Below, one piece after another: positions 32,605 to 40,997 of a stretch of 64,000 nt of DNA (positions are counted from its first letter, which is position 1; each line of letters begins with the position of its first letter). The stretch comes from Rhodobium orientis (GTDB lineage: Bacteria; Pseudomonadota; Alphaproteobacteria; Rhizobiales; Rhodobiaceae): positions 80,744 to 144,743 of the forward strand of contig NZ_NPEV01000004.1 in NCBI RefSeq assembly GCF_003258835.1. The letters are read 5' to 3'. The notes under the pieces are model-generated. The model saw nothing but the letters and a program-made list of their open reading frames with translations, was not told the origin of the DNA and made no database searches. The position numbers and the translations under genes were made by a program.

Positions 32605-34257
32605 TCAGAATATGAAATCGCCGTTGTCGAGGGCACCCTTGCTGACGTCGTCGAGGACGATGACGTTGTTGAAGAACCGGACTACCGTGTCGCCGTGGCG
32701 CATGTAGATCGTGAGGTCGGACATGTCGTGCAGGCTCTTGTAGGCCGACAGGTCGATCAGGTCCGAATTGACATGGAAATCCTCGATGATGTCGCGACCG
32801 GTCTTGCCGCCGAAGACGAACTCGTCGGCGTGCTTGCCGCCGTAAAGGGTGTCGTCCCCGCCGCCACCGATGAGGCGGTCGGTGCCCTTGGAGCCTTGCA
32901 GGAGGTCGTTGCCCTGGCTGCCGTTGAGGTAGTCGGAGCCGCTGCCGCCGTAAATCTTGTCGTCGCCGAACTGGCCGGCGAGGGTGTCGTTGCCGGCGCC
33001 GCCGAGGACGCGATCGTCGCCGCCGTTGCCGTTGACCCTGTCGCTGCCGGCGCCGCCGGCGACCCAGTCGTTGCCGGAACCGCCGGCGAGGGTATCGTTG
33101 TGCTTGCCGCCGGCGATACGGTCGTTGCCGCCACCGCCGAAGAGGAGGTCGTCGTTGTTGCCGCCGATCAGCTTGTCGTTGGCGCCCAGGCCGAAGATGG
33201 TGTCGTCGCCGGCGCCGCCGATCAGCTTGTTGTTGACGCCGTTGCCGGTGATCTTGTCGTCGCCGCTGCCGCCGACGGCGTTCTCGATGATGACGCCGGT
33301 CTCGCCGTTGCGGTTGGCCAGCGCGTTGGTGAAGTCGTCGGCGATGGTGAAGCCGCCATAGTGCTTCTGGCTGCCGGCGTTCTTCACGTAGCTGAGATAG
33401 CCGCCGCCATGGGCCGTGCCGTCGATCGTCGCCGCGTTGAGGTTGATCACGGCGTCGTGGGAGCCCCTGTAGACGATGCGGTCCGTTCCGCCGGTATCCC
33501 AGATCGAGATCCAGGCACCGTTGTTCTGGATGGTGTAGGTGTTGTTGCCGCTGGCATAGGTCGTGTTGGCGCCGTATTTGATCTGGACCGCGGCGATGTC
33601 GTAGGCGCCGAGGCCGTAATTGTAGCCGTAGTCGGAAATGTCATTCATTTCCGGCCGCTGAACCGCTTCCCAGCCGCTGTTGTACGACATCACGGTGTAG
33701 AGGCTCTGGTTCAGCTTGTTGTAGCCGAGGTCGTCGGAACTGCTCACGCCCGGCATCTGCGGCGAGCCGCCGCCATTGTCGTGCGGATGGGCGAAGCCCA
33801 GCGCATGGCCCAGCTCGTGCAGCATGGTCGTGTAACCCCAGCCACCCTTCTTTAGGCCGCCGGTATCGTAAGCGATGCCGGAGGAGGGCCAGCTATAGGC
33901 CTGGTAGTTGTAGAATCCGTGCGCCTTGCCGTCGAAGCTCGATGCGGCGTTTTCCGGGGTATCGTGGACGCCGAACAGCACCGAGCCCGGCTGCACGCCG
34001 TATTTGGCATTGATCTGGGCGTTGCTGAGGCTGTGCTCGACGAGTTGGGCCTCGCTCTCGTTCTGGGTTTCCTGGACGGTGAAATTGGCGACCTTCGCCC
34101 ATTCCTGGAGCGCGGTGCGGTAGGCGTGTTTTTCGGAGTTCGACCACGCCGAATAGTCGTTGTCAAAATAGTATTTGATGACGACCCTGCCGCCCGGATT
34201 GTACCAGCCCCAGCCTCCCCAGCTGATCGAGTCGATGTATGTGTTACCAGTGGCCAT
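32605..34257 (-). CDS. Serralysin-like M10 metalloprotease with RTX repeats
   Basis: A 550-residue secreted zinc protease. The catalytic domain (residues 1-250) has the zinc motif HELGHALGFAHPHDNGGG and the Met-turn TVMSYNSGW. Residues about 310-480 are RTX nonapeptides such as GGAGDDTIFGLGANDKLIGG. The C-terminus (TGRDIIEDFHVNSDLIDLSA ... DFIF) is the serralysin C-terminal secretion domain. There is no Sec signal, as expected for type I export. No inhibitor gene and no ABC/MFP/TolC genes are adjacent. Substrates are probably extracellular proteins. Confidence 0.93.
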   Translation of the reverse strand: MATGNTYIDSISWGGWGWYNPGGRVVIKYYFDNDYSAWSNSEKHAYRTALQEWAKVANFTVQETQNESEAQLVEHSLSNAQINAKYGVQPGSVLFGVHDTPENAASSFDGKAHGFYNYQAYSWPSSGIAYDTGGLKKGGWGYTTMLHELGHALGFAHPHDNGGGSPQMPGVSSSDDLGYNKLNQSLYTVMSYNSGWEAVQRPEMNDISDYGYNYGLGAYDIAAVQIKYGANTTYASGNNTYTIQNNGAWISIWDTGGTDRIVYRGSHDAVINLNAATIDGTAHGGGYLSYVKNAGSQKHYGGFTIADDFTNALANRNGETGVIIENAVGGSGDDKITGNGVNNKLIGGAGDDTIFGLGANDKLIGGNNDDLLFGGGGNDRIAGGKHNDTLAGGSGNDWVAGGAGSDRVNGNGGDDRVLGGAGNDTLAGQFGDDKIYGGSGSDYLNGSQGNDLLQGSKGTDRLIGGGGDDTLYGGKHADEFVFGGKTGRDIIEDFHVNSDLIDLSAYKSLHDMSDLTIYMRHGDTVVRFFNNVIVLDDVSKGALDNGDFIF

Positions 34258-34831
34258 GCCCGCGTTTCCTCTTCACCTTCCCCTGTTCCACCATCCCCGA
34301 CGGCCCGTCGGATGGGCGTTTTCGCCGCCGATGGGCCGGGTACGTGAGCGCTTTCGGATCGCGCCAAGCCGGTCGCGACGCTCTGTGTAGACAGACTATC
34401 CCGCAGATTACCTGCAAGGGAAGGGCAATATTCGGAGTGAAAATTCACCTTTTCTTCGATTTTCTGGAATGTAATAGTAAAAAATGACCCGAAAATAGAT
34501 TTTTCTAGTGTTTGAGAATCGCCTTCTATCGATAAAGGAAGGTGTAAGTCGCCTAACTGATAAATTTTGACTTAATATATATCAAAAATATCCAAACAGC
34601 CTCTAGCGGCAATAGATACCGCTTTCCGGTGTTTTTCTTGGCACGCGAAGTCTAATTCCAAGTGTATGTTTCAAGGTCCGGCATTCCGGTGGCAAAATGC
34701 TCTCCGGACAAAGGTTGAAAAAAACGCCTGAAAGCCATCTCAGCAGATAATTTCTGGCGGATTTCCGCGCCGGACAGGTGAAAACCACACGCCGGTCCCG
34801 CAAAAACGCGGTGGTGTCCGCAGGTCTTTGC
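34258..34831. other. AT-rich intergenic region
   Basis: These 574 bases upstream of the serralysin-like gene and downstream of glmM are AT-richer than their surroundings, particularly 34440-34620. They contain a stem CGCCTTC/GAAGGTG near 34520 and TATATAT-type boxes near 34577, which may serve the protease promoter. No gene is supported. Confidence 0.5.
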
Positions 34832-36175
34832 TCAGACGACGGCTTCGACGGCGCCGCAGATCTCCTTGACGAGGCGCGCGACGAGCACTTCGTCGTCGCC
34901 CTCTGCCATCACCCGGATGACAGGCTCGGTGCCGGACGGGCGGATGACGATGCGGCCGGAATTGCCGAGTTTCGTCTCCGCGTCGCGAATGGCGCTGAGC
35001 ACCGCTTCGTTTTCCAGCGGCTTGCCGCCGCGGGTGCGCACGTTCTCAAGGATCTGCGGCACCCGGTCGAAGCGGTGGCAGACCTCGCTCACCGGCTTGT
35101 CGAGCTTCTTGACGACGGCCAGCACCTGCAGGGCGGCAACGAGGCCGTCGCCGGTGGTGGCGAAGTCGGAGAGAATAATGTGGCCGGACTGCTCGCCGCC
35201 GACATTGAAGCCCATCTGGCGCATGCGTTCCACGACGTAGCGGTCGCCGACCTTGGTGCGGTCGAGGGTGAGGCCGAGCGAGCCGAGGAAGCGCTCCAGG
35301 CCGAGATTGGACATCACCGTGGCGACGATGCCGGGGGCGGAGAGGCGGTCGTCCTCCTTCCAGCTTTCGGCAACGACGGCCATGAGCTGGTCGCCGTCGA
35401 CCACATGGCCCTTTTCATCGACGATGAGGACGCGGTCGGCGTCGCCGTCCAGCGCGATGCCGATGTCGGCGCGGACCTCGTAGACCTTTTCGGCGAGGGC
35501 TGCCGGGCTGGTCGAGCCGCAGCCGTCATTGATGTTGAAGCCGTCCGGGGTGACGCCGACCGGCACGACGTCGGCGCCGAGTTCCCAGAGCGCTTCCGGC
35601 GCGACCCGGTAGGCGGCGCCGTTGGCGCAGTCGATGGCGATCCGGAGGCCGTCGAGGCTGAGATTGCGGGGCAGGGTGCGCTTGGCCGCCTCGATATAGC
35701 GGTCGTGGACGCCGTCGATGCGCTTGGCGCGGCCGAGCTTGTCGGAGACGGCAAGGCGCTCCGTCAGGTCGGCCCCCATCATTTCCTCGATCTCGCGCTC
35801 GATGTCGTCGGAGAGCTTGAAGCCGTCCGGGCCGAAGATCTTGATGCCGTTGTCGTGATAGGCGTTGTGGGAGGCGGAGATCATGACGCCGATATCGGCG
35901 CGCAGCGAGCGCGTCAGCATGGCGACGGCAGGCGTCGGGATCGGCCCGAGCTGGAAGACGTCCATGCCGACCGACGTGAAGCCGGAGACCAGCGCCGTTT
36001 CGATCATGTAGCCGGAAAGCCGCGTGTCCTTGCCGATGACGACCCGGTGGCGGTGCTCGCCTCGGGTGAAGACGAGGCCCGTCGCCATGCCGACCTTGAG
36101 GGCGACCTCCGGCGTGATCGGCCAGGTGTTGGCCCGCCCGCGAATGCCGTCGGTCCCGAAAAACTTGCGTGTCAT
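34832..36175 (-). CDS. glmM: Phosphoglucosamine mutase
   Basis: It interconverts glucosamine 6-phosphate and 1-phosphate for UDP-GlcNAc synthesis. The 447-residue protein begins [16 protein letters not shown]. The phosphoserine loop [13 protein letters not shown] places the active serine at residue 102, the metal loop is [14 protein letters not shown] and the phosphate-binding loop is [11 protein letters not shown] near the C-terminus. The start five codons after an upstream ATG is chosen by family alignment. glmM normally follows ftsH directly. Here it is about 4.4 kb away and on the opposite strand. Confidence 0.97.
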   Translation of the reverse strand: MTRKFFGTDGIRGRANTWPITPEVALKVGMATGLVFTRGEHRHRVVIGKDTRLSGYMIETALVSGFTSVGMDVFQLGPIPTPAVAMLTRSLRADIGVMISASHNAYHDNGIKIFGPDGFKLSDDIEREIEEMMGADLTERLAVSDKLGRAKRIDGVHDRYIEAAKRTLPRNLSLDGLRIAIDCANGAAYRVAPEALWELGADVVPVGVTPDGFNINDGCGSTSPAALAEKVYEVRADIGIALDGDADRVLIVDEKGHVVDGDQLMAVVAESWKEDDRLSAPGIVATVMSNLGLERFLGSLGLTLDRTKVGDRYVVERMRQMGFNVGGEQSGHIILSDFATTGDGLVAALQVLAVVKKLDKPVSEVCHRFDRVPQILENVRTRGGKPLENEAVLSAIRDAETKLGNSGRIVIRPSGTEPVIRVMAEGDDEVLVARLVKEICGAVEAVV

Positions 36176-36319
36176 ATCGCCTCCCGTCACGGCGATTGTC
36201 GTTCAGATCGAGGAATGGATTGGCGTCTTATAGCCGCAATGATCCCTCAAAAGCGTTCAAAAATCGTGTGCGACTGTAACACAGGATTTCGCTTTCCGTT
36301 TGCAGTCGCGGGGCGGGGC

Positions 36320-37234
36320 TCAACTCCAGGAATAGTGCGGCGTGCGGCGGGCTACGCGGCGGTAGACGCGAAGCACCTGGGGCAGAAGCGGCCGACCCGG
36401 GTCGAGTTCGCCCGGCAGGCCGGGCGGCGTGTGGAAGCGCACCTCTTGGCGTGCAAGGCGTTGCCGCCAGGCCTGGCGCAAATCGGCGTCCAGCAACACG
36501 TCCGGGCGCTGCAGCGCGACGGTGCGCAGGGACTCCACGCAATGCGCGATCCACATCTCGTCGCGCTCGGCGGGGGATGCGCGATACCAGGGCTGGTGCG
36601 CTGTCTGGTCGTGGAAGCGCTTGTGATAGAGCGTGCTCGGTATGCGCACGATATCGCCCTGGACGGCCATCCTCAGAACCCAGAGGGAATCTGCGCCGAA
36701 GCCTGCCATGGCACGGGGGACGGCGTGGCGCCGCGCGCGCGTTCGCGAAAAAACCCCGCGAAAGCCGATGGCCGGGAAATGCCGGCGGAACATGGCGGCG
36801 ACCCGTTGGCAGGTCGATCCCGTTTCGGACGGCTCCGTGCCGAGGACATCCGCCTTGTTGAGGCCGTCGATATCGGTGAATGCAAGCACCGCCCGCGGGT
36901 TGGCTGCCAGCGCATCCATGCAGGCGGCGACGTAGTCCGGATCCAGCGTGTCGTCATGGGGCATCAGCATGGCGTGGTCCCGGCTCGCCAGGCCGAGCGC
37001 GGCATTGCAGTTGCCGAGCCATCCGAGGTGTTGCGGCTGTTCGACGACCCGCGCCTGCCGCCCGGCAAGCACCTTGCGCACCGTTTGTGTCGTCGCATCG
37101 TCGGAGGGGTCGACCGAGACGGCGATATCAACGGGCCAGGTCTGGGCGAGGACGGAGTCCAGCGTCTCGCCAATGAACCCTTGCGCCCGCCAGGCGGGAA
37201 TGCAGATGCTGACGGGTGGCTGCGCCGTCGCCAT
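36320..37234 (-). CDS. Family 2 glycosyltransferase
   Basis: A 304-residue cytoplasmic GT-A glycosyltransferase. The nucleotide-sugar domain starts PVSICIPAWRAQGFIGETLD and carries DIAVSVDPSDDATTQ and the acidic motif MPHDDTLDPDYV as a DXD equivalent. A conserved GFGADSLWVLRMA block follows. The family uses activated sugars to build polysaccharide or glycolipid. It ends without further sugar genes. It lies four bases after the FAD oxidoreductase gene and is surely cotranscribed with it. Confidence 0.88.
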   Translation of the reverse strand: MATAQPPVSICIPAWRAQGFIGETLDSVLAQTWPVDIAVSVDPSDDATTQTVRKVLAGRQARVVEQPQHLGWLGNCNAALGLASRDHAMLMPHDDTLDPDYVAACMDALAANPRAVLAFTDIDGLNKADVLGTEPSETGSTCQRVAAMFRRHFPAIGFRGVFSRTRARRHAVPRAMAGFGADSLWVLRMAVQGDIVRIPSTLYHKRFHDQTAHQPWYRASPAERDEMWIAHCVESLRTVALQRPDVLLDADLRQAWRQRLARQEVRFHTPPGLPGELDPGRPLLPQVLRVYRRVARRTPHYSWS

Positions 37235-37238
37235 GGTC

Positions 37239-38426
37239 TCAGGCGATTTCCGCGAGCCGGGTCGCCAGCCCGGGCGCACAGGAGAGCTTGCCGGTGTTGA
37301 CCATCAGCACCCGGTCATAGGCGTGAATGCCGAAATCGGTCCGCCGGTGCAGGCCGCTGCCGGGGTCCTGGAGGTCGGTTCGCGCGTGTGCCAGAATCGC
37401 CCCGGCGCGGCGCGCGGCCGGCTCCTCGGACAGTTCCAGATTCGGCAGGAGCCGGGAAAAGGCCGCGCGGCAATCCTGGTAGGCGCGGTTGAAATCGAAG
37501 GATTCGGCGAGGGCGTCGAACCAGCCGGAGCCGGCGGAAACGCTGGTGGTGAACCCCATCCGGCAGGACGGATACCAGGAGACGTAGGCCTGGTTGCGCG
37601 TTTGCGGGACGAGGTCTCCATACATGCCCCAGCAGAACGTCACCGGTGCTTCCGGCATGCCGCGCAGGACTTCCGTGACGAACCCCGTCTTGCCCCTCAA
37701 GCTGTGGCCGTCGGCCGGGCGGCCGCTGCGGTGCTCGATCGCCGGCATGCCGTCCCACGCCGCGTTGATGACGCGGTCGAAGGGGCCGTGGCGGTTGCCG
37801 TCGGCGTCGACGATCTCGGGCGTTGCCTCAATGGCATGGACGGCGCACCCGGCGACGATCTCGATCCCGGATGCGGCACGGACGGCCGCGGCGACGCCGT
37901 CGCACAGCCGGTCGCAATCCAGCATCGGTTCGGCCACATCGAATGCCGCTGTTACCGTGTCGCTGAACCGGGCCGCCAGTTCGGCGCCCGTCAGTCGGCG
38001 GATGAAAGGGCCGGATGTCGTCGCCGGTGCGCCGCCTGCCGCCAGATGGGCCGCATGGAGGGCATCGAGGGCGTCCAGGTGCGTCACGGCGTCCTCAAGC
38101 GTCAGGGCGGAATCGCCGGCAACGGCATAGACGCAGCGCTGGTGCAGGAAGAACTCCTCGACCGGCCGGTCGAGCAGGCGGGCCAGTTCCTCCTTGAACC
38201 GAATCCCGTAGGCGAACATCCGGGCGGCGGTCTCGCCGGTCCGATCGAGGCCGTAGGTGAAGCCGAGATGCACCTTGCCTTCGTTGAAGCGGCTGGCGCG
38301 GCCGAGAATATCCCCGTCGCGCTCGAACAGCACGACACGCCTGCCACGGCGCGCCAGCGCGATCGCGCTGAGGCAGCCCAGCAGACCGGCGCCGACGATG
38401 GCGATGGTGCGTTCCGTAGTTATCAA
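37239..38426 (-). CDS. FAD-dependent oxidoreductase (DAO-like)
   Basis: A flavoprotein of about 395 residues. The FAD fold starts TIAIVGAGLLGCLSAIALAR with VVLFERDGD, followed by RFNEGKVHLGFTYGLDR. Similar NEGK(V/I)HLG oxidoreductases often sit in polysaccharide loci. The C-terminus (HAYDRVLMVNTGKLSCAPGL) closes the FAD site. The start is uncertain: a TTG at 38426 is given here, and an ATG at 38561 would add 45 residues with no clear fold. The substrate is unknown, and pairing with the glycosyltransferase suggests a sugar or sugar-lipid. Confidence 0.8.
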   Translation of the reverse strand: MITTERTIAIVGAGLLGCLSAIALARRGRRVVLFERDGDILGRASRFNEGKVHLGFTYGLDRTGETAARMFAYGIRFKEELARLLDRPVEEFFLHQRCVYAVAGDSALTLEDAVTHLDALDALHAAHLAAGGAPATTSGPFIRRLTGAELAARFSDTVTAAFDVAEPMLDCDRLCDGVAAAVRAASGIEIVAGCAVHAIEATPEIVDADGNRHGPFDRVINAAWDGMPAIEHRSGRPADGHSLRGKTGFVTEVLRGMPEAPVTFCWGMYGDLVPQTRNQAYVSWYPSCRMGFTTSVSAGSGWFDALAESFDFNRAYQDCRAAFSRLLPNLELSEEPAARRAGAILAHARTDLQDPGSGLHRRTDFGIHAYDRVLMVNTGKLSCAPGLATRLAEIA

Positions 38427-38520
38427 GTTTGGCCTGACATGCGTTGTTGTGACGACGAAAGACGCGGGAGGGCGACACGCCGACGGACAGAATGAGTTAC
38501 TTTTCTGCCCCAAGGCCAGC

Positions 38521-38785
38521 CTGTATACAACGGGAAAATACGAAGGCTGCACTATCGTCATGGCGGCCGCTGGAAACTTTCGCGACGGATTGCCGCCGAT
38601 CCCGCCGAGGCTCCGACCGGTTTCGTTTCCTGGCCTCTATCGTCGACGTCGGACGAGGGATCGGACGGTCTATCCGCGGTGCGCCCGGGGCCGCGGCCGT
38701 CGCCGCGTGCCCCGCATTGATCCATTTCGGCACGGGTCGCGGATATCGGCCGCCGCACATCGGACTATCCGGCTATTGTATACAG
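38521..38785. repeat. Inverted pair of TTGTATACAG sites
   Basis: CTGTATACAA at 38521-38530 and TTGTATACAG at 38776-38785 are exact inverted copies. The core GTATAC palindrome resembles GntR-family operators. They flank the region upstream of the FAD oxidoreductase gene. Confidence 0.4.
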
Positions 38786-38959
38786 TGAAGCCGGAAATGC
38801 GTGGGCCTTTCAATCGGCTAGGCCCGGGAGGCGATGGCCGGTGGTCCGCAGGGGCGGGAAATATTACCGCCACCATTCAAATCAAAGGCAAATTCGAAAC
38901 GAATTCTAACGGATTCGTTTAAGGTTTGCTTAGCAATCGCATAGCGCATCGTTGAAGAA
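38562..38959. other. Intergenic region
   Basis: No convincing gene in these 398 bases. They include one TTGTATACAG site and a CtrA-like near-match TTAA-ggtttgc-TTAG at 38919-38933. Confidence 0.4.
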
Positions 38960-39247
38960 ATGCCCGTTCGCGCGCTTCATGCCGGCCACACGGCGGGGGC
39001 GAACGGGGAATTTTTGGGAACGATGAGAACCTTGCGGAAAAAAGACATCGAGCTTCTGGCAACCGATATCGCGGGCGATCCGAGCGTCACGGACAGGGAA
39101 CTCTTCCACATCAAGAACAATCTCGATCGATTCATCTTCAAGTGTGAAATCGATACGCGGCCGATTCCCATCGATTACATCAAAATCCGCCGCGTTATTG
39201 TGGAGAGCATCCGCAAACGCCGGATTTTCGACGACCGGTATTTATAA
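38960..39247 (+). CDS. Small hypothetical protein
   Basis: A 95-residue, charged, helical protein of unknown function. It contains TLRKKDIELLATDIAGDPSV, ELFHIKNNLDRFIFKCEIDT and ends SIRKRRIFDDRYL. GAAG just before this ATG could serve translation. An inner ATG at 39023 would give a 74-residue product that keeps the conserved-looking part. No domain recognised. The balanced, non-shadow amino-acid composition argues for a real gene. Confidence 0.55.
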   Translation: MPVRALHAGHTAGANGEFLGTMRTLRKKDIELLATDIAGDPSVTDRELFHIKNNLDRFIFKCEIDTRPIPIDYIKIRRVIVESIRKRRIFDDRYL

Positions 39248-39668
39248 GAAGCGCCGTTCCTACTTGTTCCTGAAACGGGCGACGGACGGCGGGCAAATGG
39301 TCCTCGCGCCGTCGAAATCCTAACAAATCGTTATGCTGCAAAGGGTTAGCCTTCCGCCGTCCGGGGGCTTGCCCGCTAACGATCCGTTGACCATGGGCGC
39401 CGTCGGCCACCGATTCGGTAACCTTTGCAAGGCGTGCGTTCCCAGTTGTCCGGATGTCGTGGCAGCATGGCGGCAGCGGAATTTCCCCGCAATCCATGAC
39501 CTTTCATGGCTGGAAGAAATGCGGACGGTAGCCGGCGCAGATTTGGTGCGGTGATCCGCCCCAGAGCGCCGGCAGGGTGGGGTCACTGCGCGGCCGGTGT
39601 CCGTCGTTTTCCGACCGGCCGAGGCGATCCTGGACGACGCTGTCACACGAAATTCACGTCAAAGCCTG

Positions 39669-39697
39669 TTGCACTCTGCCGGGCCGAGGTCTATACG
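39669..39697 (+). promoter_or_regulatory. serC promoter
   Basis: TTGCAC (39669-39674), a 17-base spacer and TATACG (39692-39697) form a good sigma-70 promoter. Transcription would begin near 39704, just before the leader hairpins. Confidence 0.7.
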
Positions 39698-39701
39698 CGC
39701 C

Positions 39702-39752
39702 AGTGGGACACCCCTCCCCAACGAGGGGCTACTATCTGGAAGGATAGACGAC
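39702..39752 (+). promoter_or_regulatory. serC leader RNA motif
   Basis: Two adjacent hairpins precede the serC ATG. CCCCT / AGGGG (39711-39728) has the loop CCCCAACG. CTATC / GATAG (39732-39747) holds the GGAAG ribosome site in its loop. This agrees with the serC motif described upstream of serC in alphaproteobacteria, thought to control serine biosynthesis. The ligand or mechanism is not established. Confidence 0.7.
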
Positions 39753-40925
39753 ATGACAGCACCTGCCATGCCGGGCACCAAGCCGGCAAATCCCCAATTT
39801 TCCTCCGGTCCCTGCACCAAACGTCCCGGTTGGACGCCGTCGGTTCTTGCCGACGCCGCCGTCGGGCGCTCGCATCGCGCCAAGATCGGCAAGGCGAAAC
39901 TCGCCAAGGCCATCGAGGACACCCGCAGGATCCTGGAAGTTCCCGCAGACTATCGCATCGGCATCGTTCCCGCGTCCGACACCGGCGCCGTGGAAATGGC
40001 GCTGTGGTCGATGCTCGGCGCCCGCGGCGTCGACATGCTGGCCTGGGAATCCTTCGGCGCCGGCTGGGTCACCGATGTGGTCAAGCAGCTCAAGCTCGAC
40101 AACGCACGGACACTGAAGGCCGACTACGGCGAGCTGCCCGACCTCCATGCGGTCGACTTCTCCAACGACGTGGTCTTCACCTGGAACGGCACCACCTCGG
40201 GCGTGCGCGTGCCGAACGGCGACTGGATCCCGGCCGACCGCCAGGGCCTGACCATCTGCGACGCCACCTCCGCGGCCTTTGCCCAGAAGCTGCCCTTCGA
40301 CAAGCTCGATGTGGTGACCTTCTCCTGGCAGAAGGTGCTCGGCGGCGAGGCGGCGCACGGCATGCTGATCCTTTCCCCACGCGCGGTGGAACGGCTGGAG
40401 ACCTACACCCCGGCCTGGCCGCTGCCGAAGATCTTCCGCATGACCAAGGGCGGCAAGCTCAACGAGGGCATCTTCCGCGGCGAGACCATCAACACGCCCT
40501 CGATGCTGTGCGTTGAAGACTATCTCGACACGCTTTCCTGGGCAGAGTCCGTCGGCGGCCTCGACGGCCTCGTCGAACGGGCCGACGCCAATGCTGCGGT
40601 GATCGCGGAGTGGGTCGACAGGACGGACTGGATCGACTTCCTCGCCAAGGATCCGCTGACGCGGTCGAATACCTCGGTGTGCCTGACCATCGTCGATCCG
40701 GACATCACCGCGCTCGATGCCGCGGGCCAGGCGGGCTTTGCCAAGGCACTGACGGCCGCGCTCGACGCGGAGGGCGTCGCCTACGACATCGGCTCCTATC
40801 GCGATGCGCCCCCGGGCCTTCGCATCTGGGCCGGCGCCACCGTCGAACGCGCCGACCTGGAAGCGCTGATGGCGTGGCTCGACTGGGCCTACGGCTCCGT
40901 CAAGGTTCCGACCCACGCGGCCTGA
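39753..40925 (+). CDS. serC: Phosphoserine aminotransferase
   Basis: It converts 3-phosphohydroxypyruvate and glutamate to phosphoserine and 2-oxoglutarate, the second step of serine synthesis. The 390-residue PLP enzyme of the alphaproteobacterial type has [12 protein letters not shown] at the start, [27 protein letters not shown] and the PLP lysine K194 in [11 protein letters not shown]. Start at [11 protein letters not shown], just after the leader hairpin. It is followed 72 bp later by serA. Confidence 0.95.
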   Translation: MTAPAMPGTKPANPQFSSGPCTKRPGWTPSVLADAAVGRSHRAKIGKAKLAKAIEDTRRILEVPADYRIGIVPASDTGAVEMALWSMLGARGVDMLAWESFGAGWVTDVVKQLKLDNARTLKADYGELPDLHAVDFSNDVVFTWNGTTSGVRVPNGDWIPADRQGLTICDATSAAFAQKLPFDKLDVVTFSWQKVLGGEAAHGMLILSPRAVERLETYTPAWPLPKIFRMTKGGKLNEGIFRGETINTPSMLCVEDYLDTLSWAESVGGLDGLVERADANAAVIAEWVDRTDWIDFLAKDPLTRSNTSVCLTIVDPDITALDAAGQAGFAKALTAALDAEGVAYDIGSYRDAPPGLRIWAGATVERADLEALMAWLDWAYGSVKVPTHAA

Positions 40926-40997
40926 CGCCCGCGCCTTTCCGAACACAATCTTTCTTTCAGGCACCGGCGCCCGCCGGTGCCGCATGAGGGTACTCCC

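Larger units (their letters stand above)
39248..39752. other. Intergenic region with serC leader
   Basis: The first 400 bases hold no supported gene. The last 90 contain the serC promoter and leader RNA described separately. Confidence 0.6.

Noticed and set aside
38919-38933. CtrA box TTAA-N7-TTAG before the small hypothetical gene
   Set aside because: The second half is TTAG, not TTAA, so it is only a near match that could occur by chance.
39333-39554. 73-residue open frame upstream of serC
   Set aside because: No ribosome site, unlikely composition and no recognisable domain. It lies in the untranslated region before the serC promoter.
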